From the NCBI GenBank assembly GCA_015066385.1, contig SVOJ01000006.1:1-64000 (forward strand): a stretch of 64,000 nt of DNA. The letters are read 5' to 3'. A model generated the notes under the pieces. The model was not told where the DNA came from, did no database searches, and saw only the letters and a list, made by a program, of their open reading frames with translations. The stretch comes from Oscillospiraceae bacterium. GTDB lineage: Bacteria; Bacillota; Clostridia; Oscillospirales; Acutalibacteraceae. How positions within the stretch are numbered: the stretch's first letter is position 1; each line of letters starts with the position of its first letter. Shown here piece after piece: positions 24,991-34,291 of this stretch. Made by a program: the position numbers and the translations under genes.

Positions 24991-25439
24991 TTCTTGCCTC
25001 TGCCCGACCTGCCCTGACGGTTGCTTCTGCCGCCGCGGTCGGAAGAATAAGATTTTTCTTCACGCTGTGCCTTTTTGGCGGGTTCTTTCTTTTCAAAAGC
25101 ACGGCTCTTTTTGACGGCGGGCTTTTTGCGCGGATCGGTCTTGGTCTTTTTGGGTTCGATCTTGTGCAATTCGGGATTTTCACGGTAAAGCACCATGATG
25201 TTGCCGATGACCTGCACAACATCTGCATTCAGATGTGCCGCAATTTCATCGGCGGCAGTGCGTGCATCCACGGGAGAGGTTTCACGCAGGATTTTGATTT
25301 TCATCAACTCTCTGAGTGCAATGGCACCTTCAAGCTGTGCTAAAAATTCCGGGGTCAGGCCGTTCTTGCCGACCTGAAAAATCGGTTCAAGCGAATTGGC
25401 TTTACCGCGCAATTCGGCTCTTTGTTTGCTTGTAAGCAT
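24987..25439 (-). CDS. yhbY: CRM-domain RNA-binding protein YhbY
   Basis: A 150-residue protein. Residues 1-96 form the YhbY/CRM RNA-binding domain (LTSKQRAELRGKANSLEPIF, then VGKNGLT and VIGNIMVLYRENP), associated with pre-50S ribosomes. The extra ~50 residues are lysine/arginine-rich and end in a Gly-Arg segment (GGRSNRQGRSGRGKK), longer than the plain ~96-residue family member and probably an RNA-binding tail. Start ATG at 25439 has AGGAG upstream. It overlaps nadD by 4 bases. Confidence 0.92.
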   Translation of the reverse strand: MLTSKQRAELRGKANSLEPIFQVGKNGLTPEFLAQLEGAIALRELMKIKILRETSPVDARTAADEIAAHLNADVVQVIGNIMVLYRENPELHKIEPKKTKTDPRKKPAVKKSRAFEKKEPAKKAQREEKSYSSDRGGRSNRQGRSGRGKK

Positions 25440-25461
25440 AGGTTTTTCTCCTAATGTATTT

Positions 25462-26052
25462 TTACTTTAACTTTTCCGCTAATTTTTCCGAAAAACTGCG
25501 AAGTGCGTTGCCGCGGTGGCTGATTGCATCTTTCTGTTCGGCGGAAAGTTCGGCGAAACTGCCGTTTTCGGTGTAGAAAATGGGGTCAAAACCGAATCCG
25601 TTGTCGCCTTTGGGTTCGTAGCCGATGTAGCCTTCGCACTTGCCTTCGGCAACGAGTTCACTGCCGTCGGGAAATACGCAGACAACACAACTGACAAAAC
25701 GGGCGGTGCGTTTTTCGGTCGGTACACCGTCAAGCTCTTTTACGAGCATTGCCATTTTTTCGGGGTACGGCAGATCTTCCCCGCCGTAACGGGCAGAATA
25801 CACACCGGGTCTGCCGTCGAGAGCATCGACCACAAGCCCCGAATCGTCCGCAATGCAGGCAAGAGAACTATCCTTACAACCGCTTGCGGCCTTGATTTTT
25901 GCGTTTTCATAAAAGGTGGTGCCCGTTTCTTCGGCTTCAACAAGGTCAACACCGATTTCATCTGCCAACAGCACACGCACGCCTAAGGGGGCTAAAATGC
26001 GTTGCAGTTCTTCACGTTTTTTTAAATTATGAGTGGCGATTAAAAAGTCCAA
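25462..26052 (-). CDS. rdgB: XTP/dITP diphosphatase (RdgB/HAM1 family)
   Basis: A 196-residue house-cleaning enzyme that hydrolyses dITP and XTP. Conserved blocks are FLIATHNLKKREEL, ADDSGLVVDALDGRPGVYSARY and GFGFDPIF, with SHRGNALR near the end. The start is inferred to be TTG at 26052, preceded by GAGGAGAGG five bases away; no ATG fits. The gene overlaps the last 26 bases of ftsY in another frame. A longer reading in this frame upstream is only the antiframe of the ftsY repeats and is not coding. Confidence 0.93.
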   Translation of the reverse strand: MDFLIATHNLKKREELQRILAPLGVRVLLADEIGVDLVEAEETGTTFYENAKIKAASGCKDSSLACIADDSGLVVDALDGRPGVYSARYGGEDLPYPEKMAMLVKELDGVPTEKRTARFVSCVVCVFPDGSELVAEGKCEGYIGYEPKGDNGFGFDPIFYTENGSFAELSAEQKDAISHRGNALRSFSEKLAEKLK

Positions 26053-27703
26053 ACAGACCTCTCCTCTTCTTTTCTTCGGGTTTCTTTTCGGCAGCAGCAG
26101 CGGCATCTGCGGCGGCTTTTTCGGCAGCAAGACGCTCTGCTTCTGCTTTTTCAGCGGCAAGACGCTCTGCTTGGGCCTTTTCGGCTGCCATACGCTCTGC
26201 GGCTGCCTTTGCGGCGGCAAGTCGCTCGGACTGTGCCTTTTCGGCTGCCTGACGGGCTTCCTCTGCAAGGCGCTCGGCTTCGGCGGCGATGCGAGCTTCT
26301 TCTGCAAGTCTTTCCGCTTCTGCCTGTTCCGCGGCAAGTCTTTCAGCCTCTGCCTTTTCAGCGGCAATACGGGCTTCTTCTGCCGCTTTTTCAGCCGCAA
26401 GACGTTCTTCTTCAGCCTTTATTGCAGCTTCGCGTTCTCTTTGTGCTGCTTCAAGTTCTCTTTGAGCTGCGATTTCGCGCTCTTCTTGATCTCTTTCGTT
26501 TCCGCTTTGAAGACCTTCTTCGCGGCTTTCTTTGTCAGTTTCGCTGCTCTCTTCGCTTCGATCTTCGCCTGTTTCGCTCTGCGTTTCTTCTGCTCCTTGG
26601 TCAATCTCCTGTTCCTCGTCAGCTGTGTCTTCGCCTGATTCATTTCCGATTTCAGAATAGACTTGGAGTATTTCTTCAAAAGCCTGCCTAAGCTCCCCGT
26701 CAGGATCGGGATCAAGGTCGTCAAGATGGTATTCTGTTGCTCCGTTTTCTTTGATGTACTTTTCAATTTCCGCATCCTCCTGTGTATGGTCTTCACCTTC
26801 CACGAACAAGCTCTTTGCAAAGGCGGCGGGATCAAACGGCTGCAAATCGTCGATTCCCTCACCGACGCCGATGAACTTGACGGGCAGTTTGAGTTCGTTT
26901 TTGATGGACAGGACAACACCGCCTCTTGCAGTGCCGTCCAATTTGGTCAGCACAATACCGGTCAGTTCCGCAACACCCATGAATTCACGTGCCTGATTGA
27001 CGGCATTCTGCCCCGTGGTGGCATCAAGCACAAGCAGAATTTCACGGTCGGAATAAGGCAGTTCGCGGTCGATGACGCGGTAGATTTTTGCAAGCTCGTC
27101 CATAAGATTTTTCTTGTTATGAAGTCTGCCTGCGGTGTCGCAGATGATGATATCACAATCTCTTGCCTTGCCTGCGGCAATGGTATCAAAAATAACAGCG
27201 GCGGGGTCTGCACCCTCTTTATGCTTGACAATGTCTACCCCTGCACGGTTTGCCCATTCGTCAAGTTGTTCGATGGCGGCGGCACGGAAGGTATCAGCCG
27301 CACCCAAAATGACTTTTTTGCCTTCTGCCTTGTACATGGAGGCAAGTTTGCCGATGGTGGTGGTTTTGCCCACGCCGTTGACACCGATCATCAGCAGAAT
27401 GGACGGAATGGTGATAAGCCCCATATCCTCGCCGCCGTCCAGCAGTTCGGCGATGATGTTCTGCAGTTCCGCTTTGATCTGATCGGTCTTTTTGATGCGT
27501 TCGGAACGCACACGCGAACGCAGTTCTTCAACCACCGTAACGGCGGTTTCCACGCCGACGTCGGACATGACGAGAATTTCTTCGAGTTCCACAAACAGGT
27601 CATCGGAAAACTCATCAAACGAGTCGAGCATATCGTCGATGGCACCTGCCATCTTGTTGCGGGTCTTGGAAAGCCCGAAATTGATTTTTTTGAATATTGC
27701 CAT
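26027..27703 (-). CDS. ftsY: Signal recognition particle receptor FtsY with unusual C-terminal extension
   Basis: A 558-residue SRP receptor GTPase. The NG domain occupies residues 1-~300: G1 GVNGVGKTTT (107-116), DTFRAAA (137-143), G3 DTAGRL (189-194), G4 TKLDGTARGG (253-262). Instead of an N-terminal acidic domain, residues ~302-410 are strongly acidic and ~410-540 are an Ala/Glu/Arg-rich coiled coil with AERLAAEKAE-type repeats. The protein ends KKRRGLFGLFNRHS, a basic amphipathic tail like those that attach FtsY to membranes. Usual Firmicutes FtsY is about 300-330 residues. ATG at 27703 follows AAAGGAG. It follows smc in the operon, as is usual. Confidence 0.97.
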   Translation of the reverse strand: MAIFKKINFGLSKTRNKMAGAIDDMLDSFDEFSDDLFVELEEILVMSDVGVETAVTVVEELRSRVRSERIKKTDQIKAELQNIIAELLDGGEDMGLITIPSILLMIGVNGVGKTTTIGKLASMYKAEGKKVILGAADTFRAAAIEQLDEWANRAGVDIVKHKEGADPAAVIFDTIAAGKARDCDIIICDTAGRLHNKKNLMDELAKIYRVIDRELPYSDREILLVLDATTGQNAVNQAREFMGVAELTGIVLTKLDGTARGGVVLSIKNELKLPVKFIGVGEGIDDLQPFDPAAFAKSLFVEGEDHTQEDAEIEKYIKENGATEYHLDDLDPDPDGELRQAFEEILQVYSEIGNESGEDTADEEQEIDQGAEETQSETGEDRSEESSETDKESREEGLQSGNERDQEEREIAAQRELEAAQREREAAIKAEEERLAAEKAAEEARIAAEKAEAERLAAEQAEAERLAEEARIAAEAERLAEEARQAAEKAQSERLAAAKAAAERMAAEKAQAERLAAEKAEAERLAAEKAAADAAAAAEKKPEEKKRRGLFGLFNRHS

Positions 27704-27727
27704 TTATAATTCTCCTTTAAATAGGAC

Positions 27728-30700
27728 TTAATTCTCTAATCCCAATTGCTTTGCCATTTCGGCGGTGTGCAGTTCGAGCAGTTTGGAAACGCCTTCTTCC
27801 TGCATGGTGACTCCGTAAAGCACATCGGCTTCTTCCATGGTGCCGCGGCGGTGGGTGATGAGAATAAACTGTGTTTCATTGGTAAGACCGCGCACGAACT
27901 GTGCAAAACGGGCAACATTTACGTCATCCAATGCGGCTTCGACTTCGTCGAAAATACAGAACGGTGCGGGTGTGACTTTGAGGATGGCAAACAGCAGAGC
28001 GATTGCACAAAGTCCCTTTTCACCGCCCGAAAGCAGGGACAGGTTGCGGACATTCTTACCGGGGGGCTGTGCCTTGATTTCGATGCCGCATTCCAGAATG
28101 TCGCTTTCGTCTTCAAGGATGAGTTCCGCAGAACCGCCGTTGAAGATCTGGGCAAAGGTCACTTTGAAACTTTCGTTGATCTGCGCAAAACGTTCGCGGA
28201 AACGCACTGCCATGTTTTCGGTCAGTTCCGAAATCAGACGAAGCAGTTCCGCTTTGCTCTTTTCGGCATCGCTGACCTGTTCGGACAGGAAGGTATAGCG
28301 TTCGCTGACTTCCTTATATTCTTCGATGGCGGCAACGTTGACACTGCCGAGTGCTTTGATGGCATGCTTGAGTTCGCTCAAGCGCTTTTGTGCCTGCGAA
28401 TGGCTTTCCAGTTCAATGCCGAGGTCAGCCGCTTCTCGGCGGGTCAGGCCGTATTCCTCATAGAGTTTGCGTTCAATATCCTGCGCATCGCGCTCAATGG
28501 CGGCAAGTCTTTCTTCCAATCGGACAAGGTCTGCACCGACTTTTTCGCGGTCTGCGGTCAATCTTCTTTCTTCGGCACGGGAATTGTCTGCCGCTGATTC
28601 GGTACGAACACGCTGTTGGGCAAGTTCTTTGGTTTTGGTTCTGGCTTCGACCGCTTCTTCACGCAGTGCTTTTGAACCGTCACGCTGATTGCGTACATCC
28701 GAGCGAAGCAGAACGGTTTTCTGCTCAATGGCGGCGATTTCTTTTTCAAGCTGACTTCTGCGTTCGGACAAACCGTTCAGACGGGTGCGCAACATTTCAA
28801 TGCTTTCTCTGCGCGCATCAATATCCTTGCGGATTTCCATGATGTGCAGTTGCACTTCACTTCGTTCGGCGGTTAATTGTTCGCGTTGTTCGGCAAGGTC
28901 ATCCCTGCCGCCCGAAAGGGTGTGCAAAGTTTGTGTGAGTTGCTGTTTTTTGCCGAGCAAGGTTTCATGCTGTTCATTGGCAAGGCGGATGGATTCTTTG
29001 TAATAATCCGTACGCTCGGCGGCATTTTTCTTTTCGTCTTCCAATGCCTGCACGGCAGAGGAGGCTTCAGCGATACGTCCTTGCAGAATTTTCAGGTCGC
29101 TTTCGATGCGCAGTTTTTCTTCATTTGCCCGCATGAGGTCTGCCTGTGCACCTTCGAGTTCGGCACTTGCAAGCGAAAACTCGGCATTTGCCTTTTTGAC
29201 TTGCTCACTGCATTTTGCGATTTCGCCCGCAAGGGCGGTACTTTCGGTTTTCAGACGGTCGATTTCATTGGCACGGGAGATAAAGCCCGCATTCTGAATG
29301 CGTGAGCCGCCCGTCATGGAGCCGCCTGCATTGATGACCTGTCCGTCCAAAGTGACGATTTTAAAACGGTAATTATATTTTTTTGCAATTTCAATGGCAC
29401 AATCGAGGTCCTCGGCAACCACGGTTTTGCCCAAAAGCGAGGAAATGATCTCGCGGTACTTATCATCACACGAAACGAGGTCGGGGGCAAGGCTTATAAA
29501 ACCGTAACAGTCATAAAGTCCTTTTTCGTCCAGACTTCTGCCCCTTACGGCAGACAGCGGCAGGAATGTCGCTCTGCCCGCGTTGGTGCTTTTGAGAATG
29601 GCAATGGCACGCTTGGCATCGTTTTCGGTTTCGCTGACGATGTCCTGAATGGCATTGCCCAGTGCCGTTTCGATGGCGGTGGTGTAGGCATCCTCAACGC
29701 TTATAAGCTGTGAAAGAGTGCCGTGAATGCCCGTTAAGTTTCCTCTGCGAACTTCACGCATGACCGCTTTGACGGAGCCCTGATAGCCTTCCATGCTCTT
29801 TTCGGTGTCTTCAAGAATGGCAAGACGGGACTGCTTTGCGGATAATTCAAGTTTCTTGTTTTCGTATTCTTCTTTTTTCTTTTCCGCTTTTTCTTTGCGG
29901 GAATTGAGTCTGAGTGTGAAACCCGTTACGGTGTTATTGAGTTCATTGACTTTTTCGTCCTGTTTATGCAGTCTGCCCTGCAGGGCTTCCTCCTGCGTGT
30001 GCAGAAGTGCAATTTCTTCATTTCTGCGTTGCATCTGCTCTTGGACAGTATTCATTCTGCCTGCGATTTCATCGACCGAACTTGTGGCGGAAGACACCAT
30101 GATCTCCACTCTTGACAGTTCAAGAGAAAGTTGGTCAAGTTCACGGCTGACAGCGTTGTATTCGTCGGAAAATTCTTCGTCACGGCTTTTGAGTGCGGTC
30201 AGTTCCGCTTCAATGCCTTCGGCGGTACGGTTCTGTTGTTCCTCACGCGCACGAAGCGAGTCAATTTCGTGTTGTGATTCGGCTATGGTCTGCTCTAAAT
30301 CCAGACGGGTCTGTTCTTCCCCGCCCAATTCTGCCTGCAAGCGGGAAACGGTATCGTCATTGTGGCGGATGTTCGCTTCGCCGACTGCCGCCTGTGCATC
30401 GAGTGCGGCGGCCTGTTCTTCATACAAAGATGCACGGTCACGCAGTTCTTCCATGCGAAGGGTGATGTTGCGACTTTCTTCGGCAGATGAGTCGATGGCG
30501 GCTGCGGCTTCTTCGAGAAGTCGGCAGATGTCATTGTATTGTTCACGGGCAACGGTGATGCGGTTGGACTGCTCACGAAGCTGATCCTGCGAGCGGTTGA
30601 GCGTTGCCAGCCACAGCCCGATTTCGAGTTCTTTTTTTTCTTCGGCAAGCACCAAAAACTTTTGTGCTTTGCGACTTTGTTCGGCAAGCGGACCGACACG

Positions 30701-31300
30701 GGATTGCAATTCGGTCAGGATATCACGAAGACGCACAAGGTTATCCTCTGCCTGATTAAGCCTGCGAAGTGCATCGGCACGGCGGTAGCGGTAATGCGAA
30801 ATGCCTGCCGCTTCTTCAAACATATCGCGGCGGTCTGCGGACTTGGCAGACACCATGTCTTCAATTTTACCCTGGCTTACCATGGAATAACCGTCGCGAC
30901 CGAGGCCCGTATCCATGAACAGTTCATGCACGTCGCGAAGACGCACGGTGTTGCCGTTGATCTGATACTGGCTTTCACCCGAACGGTAATAACGGCGGGT
31001 GACGGACACTTCCGTTTCGTCCGATTGCAGGGCATGATCGGCATTATCAAGCCGCAAGGTGACTTCCGCAAAACCCTGCGGACGACGCTCCCTTGTGCCG
31101 CTGAAAATAACATCTTCCATTTTACTGCCGCGAAGGCTCTTGGTGGACTGTTCACCGAGAACCCAACGCACGGCATCCGAGATGTTGCTCTTGCCCGAAC
31201 CGTTCGGACCGACAACACCTGTCATGCCTTTATCGAATTTGAGGACCGTCTTGTCCGGAAAGGACTTGAAGCCCTGCATTTCCAATGCTTTTAAATACAT
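27728..31300 (-). CDS. smc: Chromosome segregation protein SMC
   Basis: An 1190-residue SMC ATPase that, with ScpAB, organises and segregates the chromosome. Walker A is GPNGSGKSN near residue 32. The two long coiled coils are broken by a hinge around residues 520-640 (with GGSMTGGSRIQNAGF). The ABC signature is LSLLSGGEKGL and Walker B is FCIFDEVEAALDD. Length is typical. Start ATG at 31300 follows GAGG and overlaps the radical SAM stop region by 10 bases. The rnc-radical SAM-smc-ftsY order is common in Clostridia. Confidence 0.98.
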   Translation of the reverse strand: MYLKALEMQGFKSFPDKTVLKFDKGMTGVVGPNGSGKSNISDAVRWVLGEQSTKSLRGSKMEDVIFSGTRERRPQGFAEVTLRLDNADHALQSDETEVSVTRRYYRSGESQYQINGNTVRLRDVHELFMDTGLGRDGYSMVSQGKIEDMVSAKSADRRDMFEEAAGISHYRYRRADALRRLNQAEDNLVRLRDILTELQSRVGPLAEQSRKAQKFLVLAEEKKELEIGLWLATLNRSQDQLREQSNRITVAREQYNDICRLLEEAAAAIDSSAEESRNITLRMEELRDRASLYEEQAAALDAQAAVGEANIRHNDDTVSRLQAELGGEEQTRLDLEQTIAESQHEIDSLRAREEQQNRTAEGIEAELTALKSRDEEFSDEYNAVSRELDQLSLELSRVEIMVSSATSSVDEIAGRMNTVQEQMQRRNEEIALLHTQEEALQGRLHKQDEKVNELNNTVTGFTLRLNSRKEKAEKKKEEYENKKLELSAKQSRLAILEDTEKSMEGYQGSVKAVMREVRRGNLTGIHGTLSQLISVEDAYTTAIETALGNAIQDIVSETENDAKRAIAILKSTNAGRATFLPLSAVRGRSLDEKGLYDCYGFISLAPDLVSCDDKYREIISSLLGKTVVAEDLDCAIEIAKKYNYRFKIVTLDGQVINAGGSMTGGSRIQNAGFISRANEIDRLKTESTALAGEIAKCSEQVKKANAEFSLASAELEGAQADLMRANEEKLRIESDLKILQGRIAEASSAVQALEDEKKNAAERTDYYKESIRLANEQHETLLGKKQQLTQTLHTLSGGRDDLAEQREQLTAERSEVQLHIMEIRKDIDARRESIEMLRTRLNGLSERRSQLEKEIAAIEQKTVLLRSDVRNQRDGSKALREEAVEARTKTKELAQQRVRTESAADNSRAEERRLTADREKVGADLVRLEERLAAIERDAQDIERKLYEEYGLTRREAADLGIELESHSQAQKRLSELKHAIKALGSVNVAAIEEYKEVSERYTFLSEQVSDAEKSKAELLRLISELTENMAVRFRERFAQINESFKVTFAQIFNGGSAELILEDESDILECGIEIKAQPPGKNVRNLSLLSGGEKGLCAIALLFAILKVTPAPFCIFDEVEAALDDVNVARFAQFVRGLTNETQFILITHRRGTMEEADVLYGVTMQEEGVSKLLELHTAEMAKQLGLEN

Positions 31301-32310
31301 TCGTTTTCCTCTGTTTCACCGTGTACAAACACACGGTATTTTTCTATGTTGACATCCGCTTTCACACGGCAGATAAAGCCTTGTTCGGAAAGTCGGATGA
31401 GGTTTTTTCTTTTTTGTCCCACGGCTTTTGAAAACTCTTTCAGGGACACAAAAACCGTGTATCTGCCCTGTGTTTTTCCGTCAAGGGCTTTGCACATTGC
31501 ATTATAATAGATTTCGCCCTCGCACAGTTCACCGAATGCAGGGTGAAACACACCTGCAAGCAGATTGCCCTGCACATCACCGCCTGCGTGCAGTCCCGTA
31601 CGGATGACACGGATGTTGTTTTCATAAAACAACTGCAACAGCTGTGAACAAAGTGAAACCGCTTCGTCCAAGGTCTGCGGACGGTATATGCCTTGCCTGT
31701 AAAGGTCGGCAAGGACGGTGTGCTCCAACACTGCGGTCGGATAAATTCGTACCGTGTCGGGCTGTAAACGCACAAACTCGGTTGCCGTGAACAGGTCGGT
31801 TGCGGGGGTGCTTTTGTAAAGTCCCGTCATCATCTGCAAACCGACACCGAAGCCGTGTTTTCGCAACAATGCGACGGCTTTTTCGGTATCTTCTGCGGTG
31901 TGTCCGCGGTGGTTTGCCGTGAGCACATCATCGGACATACTCTGTGCACCTAATTCGACATTTTTGACGTTATATTCTTTTAAAATTGCAAGAATTTCTT
32001 CATTGATGCAGTCGGGACGGGTCGAAATGCGAATGCCGCCGAACTTGCCGTCGCCTATGAATTCCTGCACCGTTTCAAGATAAAAATGTTGTTTTTCAGT
32101 CGGGATTGCAGTGAAACTGCCGCCGAAAAAGGCAATTTCGCTGTGTTCGGGCAGATAGCCTTCGCTTTGCAGTGCCGTCCGGCAGGCAAGACGGATTTCT
32201 TCTGCCGTCAACCCCTTATTCTGCCCGGAAATCACTTTCTGATTGCAGAATGTGCACGCATGGGGACAGCCCTCATGCGGGACAAACAGCGACACGTTGC
32301 GGTGCTTCAT
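31291..32310 (-). CDS. Elp3-like radical SAM protein
   Basis: A 339-residue radical SAM enzyme with the 4Fe-4S motif CPHACTFCNQ (C-x3-C-x2-C) at residues 14-24, a SAM-binding GGSFTAI, then VELGAQSMSDDVLTANHRGH, like the Elp3/COG1243 group but without an acetyltransferase domain. It may modify tRNA, but this is not shown. It overlaps both rnc (4 bases, ATGA) and smc (10 bases). The conserved position between rnc and smc suggests a translation- or RNA-linked role (inference). Confidence 0.9.
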   Translation of the reverse strand: MKHRNVSLFVPHEGCPHACTFCNQKVISGQNKGLTAEEIRLACRTALQSEGYLPEHSEIAFFGGSFTAIPTEKQHFYLETVQEFIGDGKFGGIRISTRPDCINEEILAILKEYNVKNVELGAQSMSDDVLTANHRGHTAEDTEKAVALLRKHGFGVGLQMMTGLYKSTPATDLFTATEFVRLQPDTVRIYPTAVLEHTVLADLYRQGIYRPQTLDEAVSLCSQLLQLFYENNIRVIRTGLHAGGDVQGNLLAGVFHPAFGELCEGEIYYNAMCKALDGKTQGRYTVFVSLKEFSKAVGQKRKNLIRLSEQGFICRVKADVNIEKYRVFVHGETEENECI

Positions 32311-32978
32311 CCCTCACGCACACCCATCAGCAACAGTGCTTTGCGTGCGGCATCCTGCTCGGCTTTTTTCTTGCTGGAACCCGTTCCCTCTGCAAGGCAG
32401 TTGGAATTGAGATGCACTTCCACCACAAAGGTGCGGTTGTGTGCAGGGCCGCTTTCTTCGACCGTGACATAAGACAGTGCTTCACCGGGATTTTTCTGCA
32501 CGATTTCCTGCAGCTCGGTTTTGTAGTCGATGAATTCTTCGGTCTGCTTGTCGCCGTTCATTATGTAAGGCAGGCAGAATTTTTTGGCTTCTTCAATGCC
32601 GCCGTCAAGATAAATCGCGGCAAGCAAGGCCTCAAACGCATCGGCAAGAATGGATGCACGATTTCTTCCGCCCGTGAGTTCTTCCCCTCTGCCCATGTAA
32701 AGGTACTTACCGAGTCCGAATTGCCTTGCATAGCCTGCAAGTGCTTTTTCACAGACAGCAGATGCACGGCGGCGGGTCAGCTGTCCTTCGGGAAGTTCGG
32801 GGTGTGCATTCCACAGATATTCGGCTGTAATGAACCCGAGCACCGAGTCCCCTAAAAACTCAAGACGTTCGTTGTTGTGTCCCGCCGTTTTTTCGTTGCA
32901 GGCGGAAGAATGCGTCAGCGCAAGCCTTAACAATGAACGATCGTGAAATGTGTAGCCGATGGCTTGTTCTATACTCAT
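32307..32978 (-). CDS. rnc: Ribonuclease III
   Basis: A 223-residue double-strand-specific RNase that processes rRNA precursors. The catalytic signature is NERLEFLGDSVLGF, with a second acidic cluster DAFEALLAAIYLDGG. The C-terminal dsRNA-binding domain ends with AEGTGSSKKKAEQDAARKAL. Length is normal. The ATG overlaps the trmFO stop by 4 bases (ATGA). This RNase could also process the type I toxin/antisense duplexes elsewhere in the window (inference from known systems). Confidence 0.97.
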   Translation of the reverse strand: MSIEQAIGYTFHDRSLLRLALTHSSACNEKTAGHNNERLEFLGDSVLGFITAEYLWNAHPELPEGQLTRRRASAVCEKALAGYARQFGLGKYLYMGRGEELTGGRNRASILADAFEALLAAIYLDGGIEEAKKFCLPYIMNGDKQTEEFIDYKTELQEIVQKNPGEALSYVTVEESGPAHNRTFVVEVHLNSNCLAEGTGSSKKKAEQDAARKALLLMGVREG

Positions 32979-34291
32979 AATTGTTCCTTTTCGATATAAG
33001 CATCGAGTGCGGCAAGTGAACGGTCTGCAATGGCGGCGTACCGTTCGGCGCGATCTCTTATTTTTTCTCCGATGGGGGGCAATAATCCCATTGCCGCACC
33101 CATAGGTTGATAATTTTTTACACTTTCATCCGCAACATAAGCACTCAAAGCCCCGAGCATGGTGACTTCGGGCAATTGCAGAGGATCTTTTCCGTTTAAG
33201 TACCGCACGGCATTAAGCCCTGCTAAAATACCCGATGCGGCAGACTCCATATAGCCTTCCACACCCGTAATTTGCCCCGCAAAGAAAATATGCGGATGCT
33301 TTTTGAGCTGAAAACCGCTGTTGAGAAGCCGCGGGGCATCCATAAATGTATTGCGGTGCATAACCCCGAAGCGTTCAAACTTCGCATCATGCAAAGCGGG
33401 GATCATGGAGAACACACGCTGTTGTTCCCCGAATTTCAAGTTGGTCTGAAAACCGACAAGATTAAACAAAGTGCCCTTGTCGTTTTCTTTTCGCAGCTGC
33501 ACGACCGCCCACGGACGGTGACCCGTATTGGGGTCAATGAGTCCGACGGGCTTCATCGGACCGTAACGAATGGCATCCTTGCCGCGTTTTGCCAACACTT
33601 CAATGGGCATACAGCCCTCATAAACATCCTTTTTCTTGTCCACATCATGCAGATGTGCACCCTCGGCGGTGATGAGTGCTTCATAAAAACGCTCATATTC
33701 CTCTTTGTTCATGGGGCAGTTGATGTAATCATCCTCGCCGCCGCGGTCATACCGTGACTGTGCAAAGCTGAACGCGGGGTCGATGCTGTCTGCCGACACA
33801 ATGGGTGCCGCCGCATCGAAGAAATGAAGTCCCTTTCCGCACAGTTCGTCCAGCACGGGGGAAAGTGCATCGCTTGCAAGCGGACCTGCGGCAATGACAA
33901 TACAATCTGCTTCGGGCAAGTCGTCCGCTTCTTGCCGCACGAGGGTGATGTTTTCCTCATTTGCAATGGTTTCGGTGACCAATGCCGAAAAACGGTCGCG
34001 GTCAACCGCCAGTGCACCGCCTGCGGGCACTTTGGTCTGCTTTGCGGCATACACACAAAGAGAACCTAATTTTTCCATTTCCGCCTTGAGAAGTCCTGCG
34101 GCGGAATTGAGCCGTTCGGCTTTAAAGGAATTGGAGCAGACAAGCTCCGCTAAATTTTCACTTTTATGTGCGGGGGAAAAACGGTGCGGCTTCATTTCGT
34201 ACAAGGTGACTTTCACTCCTGCACGGGCTAACTGCAAAGCCGCTTCCACACCCGCAAAACCGCCGCCGATGACGGCTGCTGTTTTATTCAT
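32975..34291 (-). CDS. trmFO: Methylenetetrahydrofolate-tRNA (uracil-54-C5) methyltransferase TrmFO
   Basis: A 438-residue FAD- and folate-dependent tRNA m5U54 methyltransferase. The N-terminal dinucleotide fold is VIGGGFAGVEAALQLARAG. Family blocks are ELVCSNSFKAE, PAGGALAVDRDRF, GCMPIEVLAKRG and FAGQITGVEGYMESAASG. Start ATG at 34291 is chosen because the conserved N-terminus begins there with GGCGGAAAG upstream; an in-frame extension lies inside topA. It overlaps topA by 8 bases, a common arrangement in Firmicutes (topA-trmFO). Confidence 0.97.
   Translation of the reverse strand: MNKTAAVIGGGFAGVEAALQLARAGVKVTLYEMKPHRFSPAHKSENLAELVCSNSFKAERLNSAAGLLKAEMEKLGSLCVYAAKQTKVPAGGALAVDRDRFSALVTETIANEENITLVRQEADDLPEADCIVIAAGPLASDALSPVLDELCGKGLHFFDAAAPIVSADSIDPAFSFAQSRYDRGGEDDYINCPMNKEEYERFYEALITAEGAHLHDVDKKKDVYEGCMPIEVLAKRGKDAIRYGPMKPVGLIDPNTGHRPWAVVQLRKENDKGTLFNLVGFQTNLKFGEQQRVFSMIPALHDAKFERFGVMHRNTFMDAPRLLNSGFQLKKHPHIFFAGQITGVEGYMESAASGILAGLNAVRYLNGKDPLQLPEVTMLGALSAYVADESVKNYQPMGAAMGLLPPIGEKIRDRAERYAAIADRSLAALDAYIEKEQL

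Noticed and set aside
26053-26400. Upstream in-frame extension of rdgB rich in Lys/Pro/Arg
   Set aside because: It is the alternate frame of the ftsY repeat region; the family start and ribosome binding site are at 26052.
26033-26638. Phe/Cys-rich open frame opposite ftsY
   Set aside because: Produced by the complementary strand of the Ala/Glu/Arg repeat; no start signal.
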